A DNA stretch of 64,000 bases, taken from Ga0077555 sp963746315. GTDB taxonomy: Bacteria; Pseudomonadota; Alphaproteobacteria; Rhizobiales; Hyphomicrobiaceae. Location: the NCBI GenBank assembly GCA_963746315.1, contig CAVVAR010000010.1, forward strand, positions 186,001 through 250,000. The letters are read 5' to 3'. The notes below the pieces were generated by a model. That model had not been told where the DNA came from. It ran no database searches and saw only the letters and a program-made list of their open reading frames with translations. Numbering within the stretch: position 1 is the stretch's first letter; the number at the start of each line of letters is the position of its first letter. A program made the position numbers and the translations under genes. Of this stretch, positions 8,872-18,006 are shown piece after piece.

Positions 8872-8945
8872 GCTCGCCTCCCGATCAGGTTTGATACGAG
8901 GGAGGATGCCATACCCGCCGATGCGCCGCAGCGGCTCTTTCCGGA

Positions 8946-10568
8946 TCAGCTGCGAAGGCCCGGAGCCTCGTGCCCCGTGCGCGCGACGTACTCGGTGTAG
9001 CCGCCGCCGTACTGGTGGACGCCCTCGGGAGTCAGCTCGAGCACCCGGTTGGACAAAGCCGCGAGGAAATGCCGGTCGTGCGAGACGAACAGCATGGTGC
9101 CCTCGTAATTGGCCAGCGCGGCGATCAACATCTCCTTCGTCGCAAGATCGAGATGATTGGTCGGCTCGTCGAGCACGAGGAAGTTCGGCGGATCGAACAG
9201 CATCCGCGCCATGACGAGACGCGCTTTCTCGCCTCCGGAAAGCACACGGCACCGCTTCTCGACCTCGTTGCTCGAGAACCCGAAACAGCCGGCCAGCGCA
9301 CGCAGTGGTCCCTGCCCGGCCTGTGGGAAGGCCTCCTCGAGGGTCTGGAAGACGGTGCGCTCGCCGTCGAGGAGATCCATGGCGTGCTGGGCGAAGTAGC
9401 CCATTTTGACGCTGGCTCCGAGGGCGACCGAACCGCTGTCGGGCTCGGCGGCGCCCGCCACCAGCTTCAGCAGCGTGGACTTGCCCGCGCCGTTGACGCC
9501 CATGACGCACCAGCGCTCCCGGCGCCGGACCATGAAGTCGAGGCCGTCATAGATCGTCATGCTGCCATAGCGCTTGCTGACGCGTTTGAGCGCGACGACG
9601 TCCTCGCCGGATCGCGGCGCCGGCGGGAACTCGAACAGCACCGTCTCGCGGCGCTTCGGCGGTTCCACGCGGTCGATCTTCTCGAGCTTCTTGACGCGAC
9701 TCTGCACCTGGGCCGCATGCGAGGCGCGCGCCTTGAAACGCTCGATGAACTTGATTTCCTTGGCGAGCATGGCCTGCTGGCGCTCGAACTGCGCCTGTTG
9801 CTGGCGCTCGGCGAGCACGCGCTGCTGCCCGTAGAACTCGTAGCTTCCTGCATAGGTGGTGAGGCCCCCGCCGTCGATCTCGAGCACCTTGCCGACGATG
9901 CGCCGCATGAACTCGCGGTCGTGCGAGGTCATCAGCAGCAACCCCTCGTAGTCTTTCAGGAATTGCTCGAGCCAGATCAGGCTTTCGAGATCGAGATGGT
10001 TCGACGGCTCGTCGAGGATCATGGCATCGGGACGCAACAGCAGGATGCGAGCCAGCGCGACACGCATCTTCCAGCCGCCGGACAGCGCGCCGACATCCCC
10101 GTCCATCATCTCCGGGCTGAAGCCGAGGCCGGCCAGCACCTCGCGGGCGCGGCCGTCCATGGCATAGCCGTCCAACTCCTCGAAGCGGCCCTGCACTTCG
10201 CCGTACCGCGTGACGATCTCGTCCATCTCGTCGGCGCGGTCGGGATCGGCCATGGCGACCTCGAGCGCCTTCAGCTCGGCTGCCAACTCGCTCACGGGGC
10301 CGGCGCCGTCCATCACCTCGGAGACGGCGCTGCGGCCCGCCATCTCTCCGACGTCCTGGCTGAAGTAGCCGATGACTACGTCGCGATCGACCGAGACCTG
10401 CCCTTCGTCGGGCTGGTCCTCGCCGACCATCATGCGGAACAGAGTCGTCTTGCCAGCCCCGTTGGGACCGACAAGCCCTATCTTCTCGCCTCGGTGGAGC
10501 GCTGCGGACGCCTCGATGAATAGGATCTGGTGGCCGTTCTGCTTGCTGATGCTGTCGAGGCGGATCAT
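8946..10568 (-). CDS. ABC-F family ATP-binding protein
   Basis: A 540 aa soluble protein with two ABC ATPase domains and no membrane segments, as in ABC-F proteins (Uup/YheS/EttA types) that act on ribosomes. Walker A sequences are GPNGAGKTT (34-42) and GVNGAGKST in the second half. Signatures are LSGGWKMR and LSGGEKAR, and Walker B segments are MILDEPSNHLD and LVLDEPTNHLD. The linker between domains is Gln/Arg/Lys-rich (RQQQAQFERQQAMLAKEIKFIERFKAR in two halves), as in the family. The ATG at 10568 is used; the longer frame upstream is a shadow of the aminotransferase. The gene begins 14 nt after that gene ends. Confidence 0.93.
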   Translation of the reverse strand: MIRLDSISKQNGHQILFIEASAALHRGEKIGLVGPNGAGKTTLFRMMVGEDQPDEGQVSVDRDVVIGYFSQDVGEMAGRSAVSEVMDGAGPVSELAAELKALEVAMADPDRADEMDEIVTRYGEVQGRFEELDGYAMDGRAREVLAGLGFSPEMMDGDVGALSGGWKMRVALARILLLRPDAMILDEPSNHLDLESLIWLEQFLKDYEGLLLMTSHDREFMRRIVGKVLEIDGGGLTTYAGSYEFYGQQRVLAERQQQAQFERQQAMLAKEIKFIERFKARASHAAQVQSRVKKLEKIDRVEPPKRRETVLFEFPPAPRSGEDVVALKRVSKRYGSMTIYDGLDFMVRRRERWCVMGVNGAGKSTLLKLVAGAAEPDSGSVALGASVKMGYFAQHAMDLLDGERTVFQTLEEAFPQAGQGPLRALAGCFGFSSNEVEKRCRVLSGGEKARLVMARMLFDPPNFLVLDEPTNHLDLATKEMLIAALANYEGTMLFVSHDRHFLAALSNRVLELTPEGVHQYGGGYTEYVARTGHEAPGLRS

Positions 10569-10582
10569 TGAGGATTTTGGAT

Positions 10583-11767
10583 CTAGGCTGCCACCTCGTC
10601 GCCGAGGTAGGCGACCGCTGCCTCGACACCGCCGGCTCCATGGGGAATCTTGAGGGCCCTCAGCGCCATCTCGACGGCGCCGAGCGTGCCGATGACCATG
10701 GGCGCATTGGTGTGCCCCATGTGGGCGATACGGAAGGCCTTCCCGGAGAGCTCCCCGAGACCGACGCCGAGCACGACACCGCACTTGTCGCGGGCATAAT
10801 CGAGGATCGGCTGCGGGCTCTGTCCCTGGACGATCACATTCGTGACGGAGGCAGAGCGCTCGGCGGGCTCCGTGATGTTGAAGGCGAGCACTTGCCCCTC
10901 GGCCCACTTGGCGACGGCACGGCGCGTCGCCTCGGCGAGAAGCGCATGCCGGCGATAGGCGTTCTCCTGGCCTTCGGCGAATAGAATATCCATGGCCTTG
11001 CGCAACGCGAACAGCAGATGCTCAGGAGGTGTGCCGCAGTACTTCTGGTAGCTGATCGGCCCGTCCCGCAGCGTCCAGTCCCAGTAGAACGTCCGCAGCC
11101 CGGCCGTCTGATGCAGGGCCTTGGCCTTCGGGCTGGCGGCGACGAAAGCGAGGCCAGGAGGCGTCATCAGGCCCTTCTGCGAGCCCGCCATCGCGACGTC
11201 GATCCCCCAGGCGTCCATCTCGAAGGGCATGCAGCCGAGCGAGGCGACCGCGTCGACCATCAGCAGCGCCGGATGCCCAGCCGCATCGATCGCCTTTCGG
11301 ATCGCGGGGATGTCGTTGACGCAGGACGAGGCTGTATCGATCTGGACGACCATGATGGCCTTGATAGCGTGGCTCTTGTCGGCCCGCAGGCGCGCCTCGA
11401 CCTTCGCCGGATCAACGGCGCGGCGCATGGAGCCGGGAAGAACCTCGATCTCGCATCCGAGCATGGCGGCCATCTCGCCCCAGCCGATGGCGAACCGTCC
11501 ACTTTCCAGCACGAGTACCTTGTCGCCGCGCGAGAGCACGTTGGTGAACGCCGCTTCCCAGCCGCCGTGGCCGTTGGCGGCATAGATGTAGACCCGCTCC
11601 TCGGTGCCGAAGATGCGCTTCAGGTCCTCGTGGCAGCTGTCACCAAGGCCGAGCATGCCGCCGGAATAAATGTCCACGGCCGGTTGGTGCATGGCCTGCA
11701 GCACCTCGTCGGGCACATTGGTCGGACCCGGGATCGACAAGAACTGACGGCCGTTGGCGACGGACAT
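10583..11767 (-). CDS. Alanine-glyoxylate / serine-glyoxylate aminotransferase family protein
   Basis: A 394 aa class-V PLP-dependent aminotransferase. It begins with the characteristic FLSIPGPTNVPDEVLQAM. The PLP-anchoring Lys198 is in AGSQKGLMTPPG, and Asp172 in LMVDAVASLG contacts the cofactor pyridine nitrogen. Enzymes of this group move the amino group of serine or alanine to glyoxylate, as in the serine cycle or photorespiration-like glyoxylate removal. Which donor is used cannot be decided. The ATG at 11767 has AGGGGAAG upstream and is preferred to a start at 11797. Whether a serine cycle operates is not shown by this window. Confidence 0.9.
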   Translation of the reverse strand: MSVANGRQFLSIPGPTNVPDEVLQAMHQPAVDIYSGGMLGLGDSCHEDLKRIFGTEERVYIYAANGHGGWEAAFTNVLSRGDKVLVLESGRFAIGWGEMAAMLGCEIEVLPGSMRRAVDPAKVEARLRADKSHAIKAIMVVQIDTASSCVNDIPAIRKAIDAAGHPALLMVDAVASLGCMPFEMDAWGIDVAMAGSQKGLMTPPGLAFVAASPKAKALHQTAGLRTFYWDWTLRDGPISYQKYCGTPPEHLLFALRKAMDILFAEGQENAYRRHALLAEATRRAVAKWAEGQVLAFNITEPAERSASVTNVIVQGQSPQPILDYARDKCGVVLGVGLGELSGKAFRIAHMGHTNAPMVIGTLGAVEMALRALKIPHGAGGVEAAVAYLGDEVAA

Positions 11768-11856
11768 GGTTGGCTTCCCCTGGTGGCGGACGGGCAACGG
11801 GCTGTCTTAGGCTGGGGACGCAGCGAGAGCAAGGCGACTGCAGCGACCCGGCGCGG

Positions 11857-12531
11857 CTACTGAGCCGCCGGCGCGCCGAGCCGACGCTGCATCACGATAC
11901 TGGCGAGCGAGACGGCCAAGATGGCGATCGCCAGCCCGACGAACACACGGTTGGCCGCCCAGTCGGCCCGCTCCGACAATAGCTTGCCGGACATGACGAG
12001 CGCAGCAAGACCGACGCCGGCGACGAGCGCCTGGGCAGCGGCCATTCGCTTCGCCCAGCATGCATGACGCAACCAACCGGCCGTGTCGCCGCCGGGTAGT
12101 GGCTGGGGCATTGAGCGCCCGAATACGATCGTCACGAGAGCCAGCAGCGCCATTGCCGCCGCATACTGCCAGCCATGCTGCCACTTGAGGCCGGTTAGCG
12201 GCGTGACATAGAGCCCCTGCATCGCCAAGGCTCCCCAACCGTAGAAGATGGCGGTCAGGCGCGTGGTTTGAAGCAGTGCAACGTAGGCAGCCAAAGAGGG
12301 CGTACGAGTAGCGAGCGCGGACCATCGCAGCGCCTGCGCAAGCGTGACTCCCGCCGCCACGACGGCCGCTGCGGCAAAAAGGACGGCGCCAAGCGTGACG
12401 GCAGGCCTCTCATTCGCGATGGCGCCCGAAATCATGAGCGCCACCGATACCAATGACACAAAGCCGACCGCGCCCCGCAACAGGCGTCCGCTGATGCTGC
12501 GCCTCGCGTGTTGCGGCTCGTCGCCGCTCAT
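11857..12531 (-). CDS. Membrane protein, second of a tandem paralogous pair
   Basis: A 224 aa protein with about six hydrophobic segments and no family I can name. Its C-terminal part reads ERADWAANRVFVGLAIAILAVSLASIVMQRRL. The protein encoded just upstream has QDWAANNVFFFGAMALAAISVNAIRL at the same place, so the two look like diverged duplicates. Its ATG shares one base with the stop of that gene (TGATG), so the pair is translationally coupled. The ATG at 12531 is used rather than an upstream in-frame codon inside the previous gene. Function unknown; a small two-subunit inner-membrane assembly is possible. Confidence 0.72.
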   Translation of the reverse strand: MSGDEPQHARRSISGRLLRGAVGFVSLVSVALMISGAIANERPAVTLGAVLFAAAAVVAAGVTLAQALRWSALATRTPSLAAYVALLQTTRLTAIFYGWGALAMQGLYVTPLTGLKWQHGWQYAAAMALLALVTIVFGRSMPQPLPGGDTAGWLRHACWAKRMAAAQALVAGVGLAALVMSGKLLSERADWAANRVFVGLAIAILAVSLASIVMQRRLGAPAAQ

Positions 12532-13145
12532 CACGCCGCCTTGGGCTGCTGTGCCGTCAACCTGATCGCGTTGACACTGATAGCCGCCAGGGCCATCGCG
12601 CCGAAGAAGAAGACGTTGTTCGCGGCCCAATCCTGCGAGCCACGGCGCATGCCGGCGATGGTCGTGAAGCGCCACATCTTACCGTCGAGCAGCAGACCGG
12701 CCATGGTGATGAACATCGCGACGAGGATAAAGATGGAGAAGCCTCTCGCGACCTTGATCAGCATCGGATCGGTAACGCCCGACGCCGCGTCCTTGCTCAG
12801 CGTCGCAGACAGGAACAGCGACAGGCCGGCCAGCAGCAGGAATACGATGAAGAACTGCCACCACTCGCGCCAAGCCAGGATGTCGAATGCGTATGTCACG
12901 AGAAGCGCCAGCGCGCCCCAGGCCCAGACCAGCCCCATGTGGCGCAGCGAGATACCGACGGCGTGCTCGCTCGACGAGCCCGCAGCCTCGACGGCCCGCG
13001 TCTCGCTGAACGAGGCCAGCGCCACCATGATGCTGACGATCGCGGCCAGCGCCATGTGCAGGTAGAATTGCTTCATCGCCGCTGTGAGCACGAGCGCGGC
13101 GACGCTCACACCGATCCCCAGCATCCAGATGATCATCGACGTCAT
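12531..13145 (-). CDS. Membrane protein, first of a tandem paralogous pair
   Basis: A 204 aa protein with about six transmembrane segments (IIWMLGIGVSVAALVL, AALALLV, FFIVFLLLAGLSLFL, FSIFILVAMFITMAG and others). It carries SQDWAANNVFF before the last helix, matched by RADWAANRVFV in the coupled downstream gene. I chose the ATG at 13145 because the hydrophobic first helix follows at once; the longer frame to 13283 has no membrane character. The 236 nt upstream (13146-13381) hold no gene and separate it from comM. Function unknown. Confidence 0.75.
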   Translation of the reverse strand: MTSMIIWMLGIGVSVAALVLTAAMKQFYLHMALAAIVSIMVALASFSETRAVEAAGSSSEHAVGISLRHMGLVWAWGALALLVTYAFDILAWREWWQFFIVFLLLAGLSLFLSATLSKDAASGVTDPMLIKVARGFSIFILVAMFITMAGLLLDGKMWRFTTIAGMRRGSQDWAANNVFFFGAMALAAISVNAIRLTAQQPKAA

Positions 13146-13381
13146 GCCAGCCCCCCACCCTCTCGAACGCACATTGAAGTCGGGCTGCAAACTGCCGCGA
13201 CCGCGTTGACGAGTCGTTAAGTGAACCGATGCGGTGATCGATTCGGAGAGCCATCTTAGATGAGCGCCTACCTCATGTCTCAAATCGGCACCAGCCTTAG
13301 GGCGCTCGAAGATCTGTTGGCGACCGAGTGTGACCGCAGCGCCACCCGAGAGCTGAGATTTCGACCAGCCACGCTTCGCAG

Positions 13382-14917
13382 TCAGGCCGCCGCACGCTCC
13401 TCACCCAGTGTCTCGGCGCGGTACGACAGCGCCTCGGCGAGATGGGCGCGGCGCACCGTATCCGAGCCATCGAGGTCGGCGATGGTGCGGGCGACCTTGA
13501 GCGTCCGGTGAAAGCCACGTGCGGATAGCTTCAGGCGATCCGCCGCCGAGCGAACGAAGGCCAGCCCCTCGGCTTCCGGCATGGCGATGTCCTCGAGGAG
13601 GCGGCCCGAGACATCCGAGTTGGTCCGCACGCCGCGCGGCACGGACGGCAGCGCAGCGAGGCGGCGGCGCTGGCGCTCGCGGGCCGCAGCGACCCGGGCG
13701 CGGACCTCGCGGCTGCCCTCGGCGGGGGCCGGCAGGACGAGATCCGCGGCCGTGACCTGCGGCACCTCGATCATCAAGTCGATGCGATCGAGGAAGGGGC
13801 CGGAGATGCGCGACTGATAGTCGGCGGCACACCGGGGGCCGCGCTTGCACGTCTGGCCGGGGCCGCCGCCGCATTTGCACGGGTTCATGGCGCCGACGAG
13901 CTGGAAGCGCGACGGGTAGGCGATGCGGTGGTTGGCGCGTGCAATGACGACCTCGCCGGTTTCCAGCGGCTGGCGGAGGCTGTCGAGTACGTTGGGGTGG
14001 AACTCGGGCAGCTCGTCGAGAAAGAGGACGCCCAGATGCGCGAGCGAGACCTCACCCGGCCGAGGCCGCGAGCCACCCCCGACAAGGGCCGCCATGCTGG
14101 CCGAGTGATGCGGCGCGCGAAACGGGCGGGCGCGCGCGATCCGGCCGCCGGCAAGCTCGCCAGCGAGGCTCTTCACCATCGAGACCTCGAGCATCTCCGA
14201 AGGCTCGAGGTCGGGGAGGATGGTCGGCAGGCGGGCAGCGAGCATGGATTTGCCCGAGCCGGGAGGGCCAACCATGAGAAGATTGTGCCCGCCGGCCGCG
14301 GCGATCTCGAGGGCGCGCTTGGCGCTCTCCTGGCCCTTGACGTCGGCGAGGTCCACGCTGGAGGCCGCAGGCTCGGACAGGTTCGGCTCGGGGCGGGCGA
14401 GCGTCTGGATGCCTTTGAAGTGATTGACCAGCGATAGCAGATGCGGCGCCGCCAGCACGGCCATGTCCTCGGCCGCCCAGGCTGCCTCCGCGCCGCTCGA
14501 CTCCGGACAGATCAAGCCCTTGCCGATGGCGTTGGCGCCGATGGCTGCAGGCAGCGCGCCCGGAACGGGACGAATGGCGCCGTCGAGTGCCAATTCGCCG
14601 ATGGCCGCATAACCGGCGATGGCATCCGGCGCGATCGCCCCCATGGCCGACATCAAGGCGAGCGCGACCGGCAGGTCGAAATGGCTGCCCTCCTTCGGAA
14701 GGTCCGCAGGAGCGAGGTTAACCGTCACGTGCCGGAATGGAAATCCAAGGCCCACGGCGTGCAAAGCATTACGCACCCGCTCGCGGCTTTCGGCCACCGC
14801 CTTGTCGGGAAGCCCGACGATGGAGAACAGCGCTCGGCCCGACGTGATGCGCACCTCGACGTCCACGGGGCGCGCCTCGATGCCGACGAAGGCGAGTGTC
14901 GAGATCTGGCCGTACAT
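13382..14917 (-). CDS. comM: YifB/ComM family Mg-chelatase-like AAA+ ATPase
   Basis: A 511 aa AAA+ protein of the ComM/YifB family, a helicase that promotes branch migration during recombination and natural transformation in characterised relatives. A Lon-protease-like N domain runs to about residue 190 (FSIVGLPDKAVAESRERVRNAL). Then comes the AAA domain with Walker A GPPGSGKS at 217-224 and Walker B VLFLDELPEF. A cysteine cluster NPCKCGGG...TCKRGPRC probably binds zinc, and a Mg-chelatase C domain ends the protein. Length is normal for the family. It is transcribed toward the membrane-protein pair; the next upstream region is a long non-coding gap. Confidence 0.93.
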   Translation of the reverse strand: MYGQISTLAFVGIEARPVDVEVRITSGRALFSIVGLPDKAVAESRERVRNALHAVGLGFPFRHVTVNLAPADLPKEGSHFDLPVALALMSAMGAIAPDAIAGYAAIGELALDGAIRPVPGALPAAIGANAIGKGLICPESSGAEAAWAAEDMAVLAAPHLLSLVNHFKGIQTLARPEPNLSEPAASSVDLADVKGQESAKRALEIAAAGGHNLLMVGPPGSGKSMLAARLPTILPDLEPSEMLEVSMVKSLAGELAGGRIARARPFRAPHHSASMAALVGGGSRPRPGEVSLAHLGVLFLDELPEFHPNVLDSLRQPLETGEVVIARANHRIAYPSRFQLVGAMNPCKCGGGPGQTCKRGPRCAADYQSRISGPFLDRIDLMIEVPQVTAADLVLPAPAEGSREVRARVAAARERQRRRLAALPSVPRGVRTNSDVSGRLLEDIAMPEAEGLAFVRSAADRLKLSARGFHRTLKVARTIADLDGSDTVRRAHLAEALSYRAETLGEERAAA

Positions 14918-15612
14918 GCTTCGCCCTCATTTTCGTGGCGCGCCGCGCTCCCCTTCGGCAGCCGGCCAGCAACTTGCTGGCGCCAGCGATTTCCCTGCGG
15001 TGAGCCGGCTGCTGGCGCGTGACACCTGCCTTAGTCCTGAGGCTAAGGACGTCAGCGGACGGAGTCAAGAACATTGAGGGAACTTTCTCGTCGCGCGCTG
15101 TATTTTCCTGGCGCGATGCGACTCCACTGCGAGAAGCCGGCCGCATCGCACGTACCAACCCCGATCTGGTGAAGACACGCTCTATGATTGCTCGGCCTGT
15201 CGCTTCGCCGCCGCCGGGCGCAAAATCGGAGGGGGCAGACGTAACGCACGCGTAAACGTGAAGACCGTCGGCGCTCGGTCGAGGGTGTCGGCGCCGGGCG
15301 AGCCGGCCCCCTAACGGACGGGGTGCGGCGACGGCTCTCGGGTGCCGGCTTCTGCGATATCTTCGCGAAACCGTGCAGAAACCGGTGTCTCCGGCAGCCG
15401 CTACGCGGGCTCGCGCTGGGGAGAGCGCAGTCGGTGGCGGCGGCCGAGGCGGGCTGCTGTATTCCGCCGCCAGATCACAGATGCAGAGGGGCGAGAGCGC
15501 CTGCCCAAGATTGCCGCTTCCGCCGCATGAAAAGCTCGTGCCATACTTTCCGCGGGATGAGACGTCGGCACACGCGCAGGCAACGCGCGGGCACAGCGAG
15601 GGTGGTTCAACA
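14918..15612. other. Non-coding gap of about 695 bp between divergent comM and tctB
   Basis: No open frame here has coding character. It must hold the promoters of comM (leftward) and of the tct genes (rightward). Two small palindromes are visible: GCCAGCAA-C-TTGCTGGC at 14965-14981 (perfect 8-bp arms) and CCTTAG-8nt-CTAAGG at 15029-15048. Either could be an operator or a short hairpin. No tRNA or known riboswitch shape was recognised. Confidence 0.5.
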
Positions 15613-16227
15613 ATGCGCGTTCGAGCCGGGCAAGAGCTTGCCACGGGACTGCTTTTTATCCTGATCGGAGGAGCCGCGCTCTATATCGGCGCCGACTATC
15701 CGATGGGAATTCCGCAACGACCCGGCACCGGCGTGCTGCCACGCATCCTGTCATGGTGCCTCGTGGCGACGGGGCTGGTGCTACTGCTGCAGGCGGTGGT
15801 GATCGACGCAACCGTGCTGAAGCGCGCGGCGCCGACTTTCCTTATCGCAACGGCTGCCAGCATCGCGGTTGCGCTAGGTGCCTCCGCGATCGGCATGGAA
15901 CCTGCCTGGGGTGTCGTCCCGGCGATCATCGGGTTCTTTCTGCTGATGGACCGAGTCGTGCCGGGAACAGGCTGGCGACCGCTGATCGCGGTGACCATGG
16001 CGACGTTGGCGTTCGGCATGACGGTCGATAGCCTCGGCTTGGTCGTGGCGATGGTGATCTCGCTGACGATCTGCGCTGCGGGCACGCCAGAGACGCGGTG
16101 GAAAGAATATGGCGGCTTCCTGCTGATCATGATCGCTCTCGGCGTCGGGACGTTCGTGTGGCTGCTCGGCATGCCGATTCCGGTCTGGCCTGTCAGAATA
16201 CCCGACTGGCTCGCGTTCCTGCGCTGA
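15613..16227 (+). CDS. tctB: Tripartite tricarboxylate transporter small membrane subunit TctB
   Basis: The 204 aa small membrane subunit of a tripartite tricarboxylate transporter (TTT), a secondary importer that works with TctA and a periplasmic TctC receptor. It has four to five hydrophobic segments. The first holds GLLFILIGGAALYIGADYP and then MGIPQRPGTGVLPRIL, the family's conserved P-x-G-x-x-x-x-P-R region. The ATG at 15613 fits the family start; a longer in-frame ORF from 15373 lacks membrane or signal features. tctA begins 16 nt after it. Confidence 0.9.
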   Translation: MRVRAGQELATGLLFILIGGAALYIGADYPMGIPQRPGTGVLPRILSWCLVATGLVLLLQAVVIDATVLKRAAPTFLIATAASIAVALGASAIGMEPAWGVVPAIIGFFLLMDRVVPGTGWRPLIAVTMATLAFGMTVDSLGLVVAMVISLTICAAGTPETRWKEYGGFLLIMIALGVGTFVWLLGMPIPVWPVRIPDWLAFLR

Positions 16228-16243
16228 GAGCACGAGGAAACCA

Positions 16244-17752
16244 ATGGAACTCGATCAAGTTTTCTCGCACCTTTCGCTCGGCTTCTCGGTGGCGTTCTCG
16301 CCGTTGAACCTGTTCTGGTGTTTCATGGGCGCGTTGATCGGCACCGCGATCGGCGTGCTGCCCGGCGTCGGGCCGGTCGCCACGATGGCGCTGCTGCTGC
16401 CGATCACCTACTTCCTGACGCCCGAAGGCGCGCTGATCATGCTCGCCGGCATCTACTACGGTGCCCAGTATGGCGGCTCGACGACGGCGATCCTGGTCAA
16501 CCTGCCGGGCGAGGCGTCGTCGGTGGTGACAGCGCTCGACGGCTACCAGATGGCGCGACAGGGCCGGGCGGGCCCCGCGCTCGCGATCGCGGCGCTCGGC
16601 TCGTTCTTCGCCGGAACGGTGGCGACGTTCGCAATCGTGCTCGCGGCGCCACCGCTGACCAAGGTCGCACAGCAGTTCGCGCCGGCCGACTACTTCTCGC
16701 TGATGACGCTCGGCCTCGTGCTGGCGGTGGTGATGGCGTCGGGCTCGATCATAAAGGCGTTCGGGATGATCTTCCTCGGCATGCTGCTGGGACTCATCGG
16801 CACGGACGTGAACACGGGCAACACGCGCTTCACGTTCGGGATCGGCGACCTGTTCGACGGCATCGGCTTCGTGATCGTCGCCATGGGACTGTTCGGTATC
16901 GGCGAGATCATCAAGAATCTCGGCGACATGGAGCGGCGCGATCTCGTGTCGTCGAAGATCGCCGGACTGATGCCGACCTGGGAGGACATCAAGCGGTCCG
17001 CCATGCCGATCGTGCGCGGTACGTTCCTCGGCGGCTCACTGGGCATCCTGCCGGGCGGGGGCGCGGTGCTCGGCTCGTTCTCGTCCTATGCACTCGAGAA
17101 GAAGCTGTCAAAGACGCCGGAAAAGTTCGGAACCGGCATGATCGAGGGCGTGGCAGGCCCCGAAGCGGCAAACAACGCGGCGGCGCAGACGTCGTTCATC
17201 CCCATGCTCACACTCGGCATTCCGTCGAACGCGGTGATGGCGATGATGATCGGCGGCATGATGATCCACGGCATCGTGCCGGGACCGCAGGTGATGGACC
17301 AGAAGCCGGACCTGTTCTGGGGCATGATCGTGTCGATGTGGATCGGCAACGCCATGCTGGTGATCCTCAACCTTCCGCTGATCGGCATCTGGGTGAAGAT
17401 GCTGCTGGTGCCCTACCGGCTGCTTGCGCTCTCGATCCTGTTCTTCTGCTGCATCGGCGTCTACAGCCTGAACAACCTCTGGTCCGAGGTGCTGTTCATG
17501 GCGATGTTCGGGATGCTCGGCTATGTCTTCATCAGGCTCGGCTGCGAGCCCGCGCCGCTGCTGCTCGGCTATCTGCTCGGGCCGCTGATGGAGGTCTACA
17601 TGCGCCGCGCGATGCTGCTCTCGCGCGGCGACCCGATGGTGTTCCTGGAGCGACCGCTGTCGCTGTCGTTCCTGATCATCGCAACCGTGGCGCTGATCCT
17701 GGTCATCCTGCCCAACATAAGAAAGGCACGCGAGGAGGCGTTCCAGGAGTGA
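16244..17752 (+). CDS. tctA: Tripartite tricarboxylate transporter large membrane subunit TctA
   Basis: A 502 aa inner-membrane protein with about 11-12 helices, the transport subunit of the TTT system. The family's two repeated glycine/proline motifs are present: GTAIGVLPGVGPVATMALLLP near residue 30-50 and GGSLGILPGGGAVLGSF in the second half. Another conserved segment is GVAGPEAANNAAAQTSFIPMLTLGIP. It follows tctB closely and ends before two hairpin repeats that precede the receptor gene. Substrates of relatives are citrate, tricarballylate and other carboxylates. Confidence 0.95.
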   Translation: MELDQVFSHLSLGFSVAFSPLNLFWCFMGALIGTAIGVLPGVGPVATMALLLPITYFLTPEGALIMLAGIYYGAQYGGSTTAILVNLPGEASSVVTALDGYQMARQGRAGPALAIAALGSFFAGTVATFAIVLAAPPLTKVAQQFAPADYFSLMTLGLVLAVVMASGSIIKAFGMIFLGMLLGLIGTDVNTGNTRFTFGIGDLFDGIGFVIVAMGLFGIGEIIKNLGDMERRDLVSSKIAGLMPTWEDIKRSAMPIVRGTFLGGSLGILPGGGAVLGSFSSYALEKKLSKTPEKFGTGMIEGVAGPEAANNAAAQTSFIPMLTLGIPSNAVMAMMIGGMMIHGIVPGPQVMDQKPDLFWGMIVSMWIGNAMLVILNLPLIGIWVKMLLVPYRLLALSILFFCCIGVYSLNNLWSEVLFMAMFGMLGYVFIRLGCEPAPLLLGYLLGPLMEVYMRRAMLLSRGDPMVFLERPLSLSFLIIATVALILVILPNIRKAREEAFQE

Positions 17753-17758
17753 GCCGGC

Positions 17759-17834
17759 CTAGTGTTCCGGCGCCGACATTTGCTTCCCCTCGCAGCTCGG
17801 TCGAGAGCAAATGTCGGCGCCAGAGGAACACTAG
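17759..17834. repeat. Long hairpin repeat, copy 1 (76 bp)
   Basis: Outer arms are CTAGTGTTCC (17759-17768) and GGAACACTAG (17825-17834). Inner arms are GGCGCCGACATTTGCT (17769-17784) and AGCAAATGTCGGCGCC (17806-17821), fully complementary. A 3-nt bulge (AGA) on the right side separates inner from outer arms, and the loop is 21 nt. It begins 6 nt after the tctA stop. It could act as a transcription terminator or an RNA-stabilising hairpin between tctA and tctC. It is also one of two related copies, so a mobile palindromic element (MITE- or REP-like) is equally possible. Confidence 0.8.
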
Positions 17835-17847
17835 CAACATCATGACT

Positions 17848-17926
17848 CTAGTGTAGCTTTTGCATCTGACGTTTGGTGACGAGCCCAGTCGAGCGCGGGT
17901 ACCAAACGTCAGGTGCGCTACACTAG
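17848..17926. repeat. Long hairpin repeat, copy 2 (79 bp)
   Basis: Outer arms CTAGTGTAGC (17848-17857) and GCTACACTAG (17917-17926), inner arms CTGACGTTTGGT (17866-17877) and ACCAAACGTCAG (17901-17912), loop of 23 nt. It shares the CTAGTGT/ACACTAG ends and a related inner stem with copy 1, 13 bp away. Where the two copies differ in the inner stem, both arms have changed together and pairing is kept. This is the main sign that the structure itself matters or is copied as a palindrome. Confidence 0.8.
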
Positions 17927-18006
17927 CCAGTGAACCGTACTGGCCATGAGTGAGCCGGCTCGGCGCTCGGTCCGGCTCGCGACAAACGACAAAGGGAGAA
18001 ATACGA

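Noticed and set aside
8871..9510. Upstream extension of the SDR gene
   Set aside because: The extra N-terminal part is the ABC-F gene read in another frame; the SDR cofactor motif begins right after the ATG at 8871.
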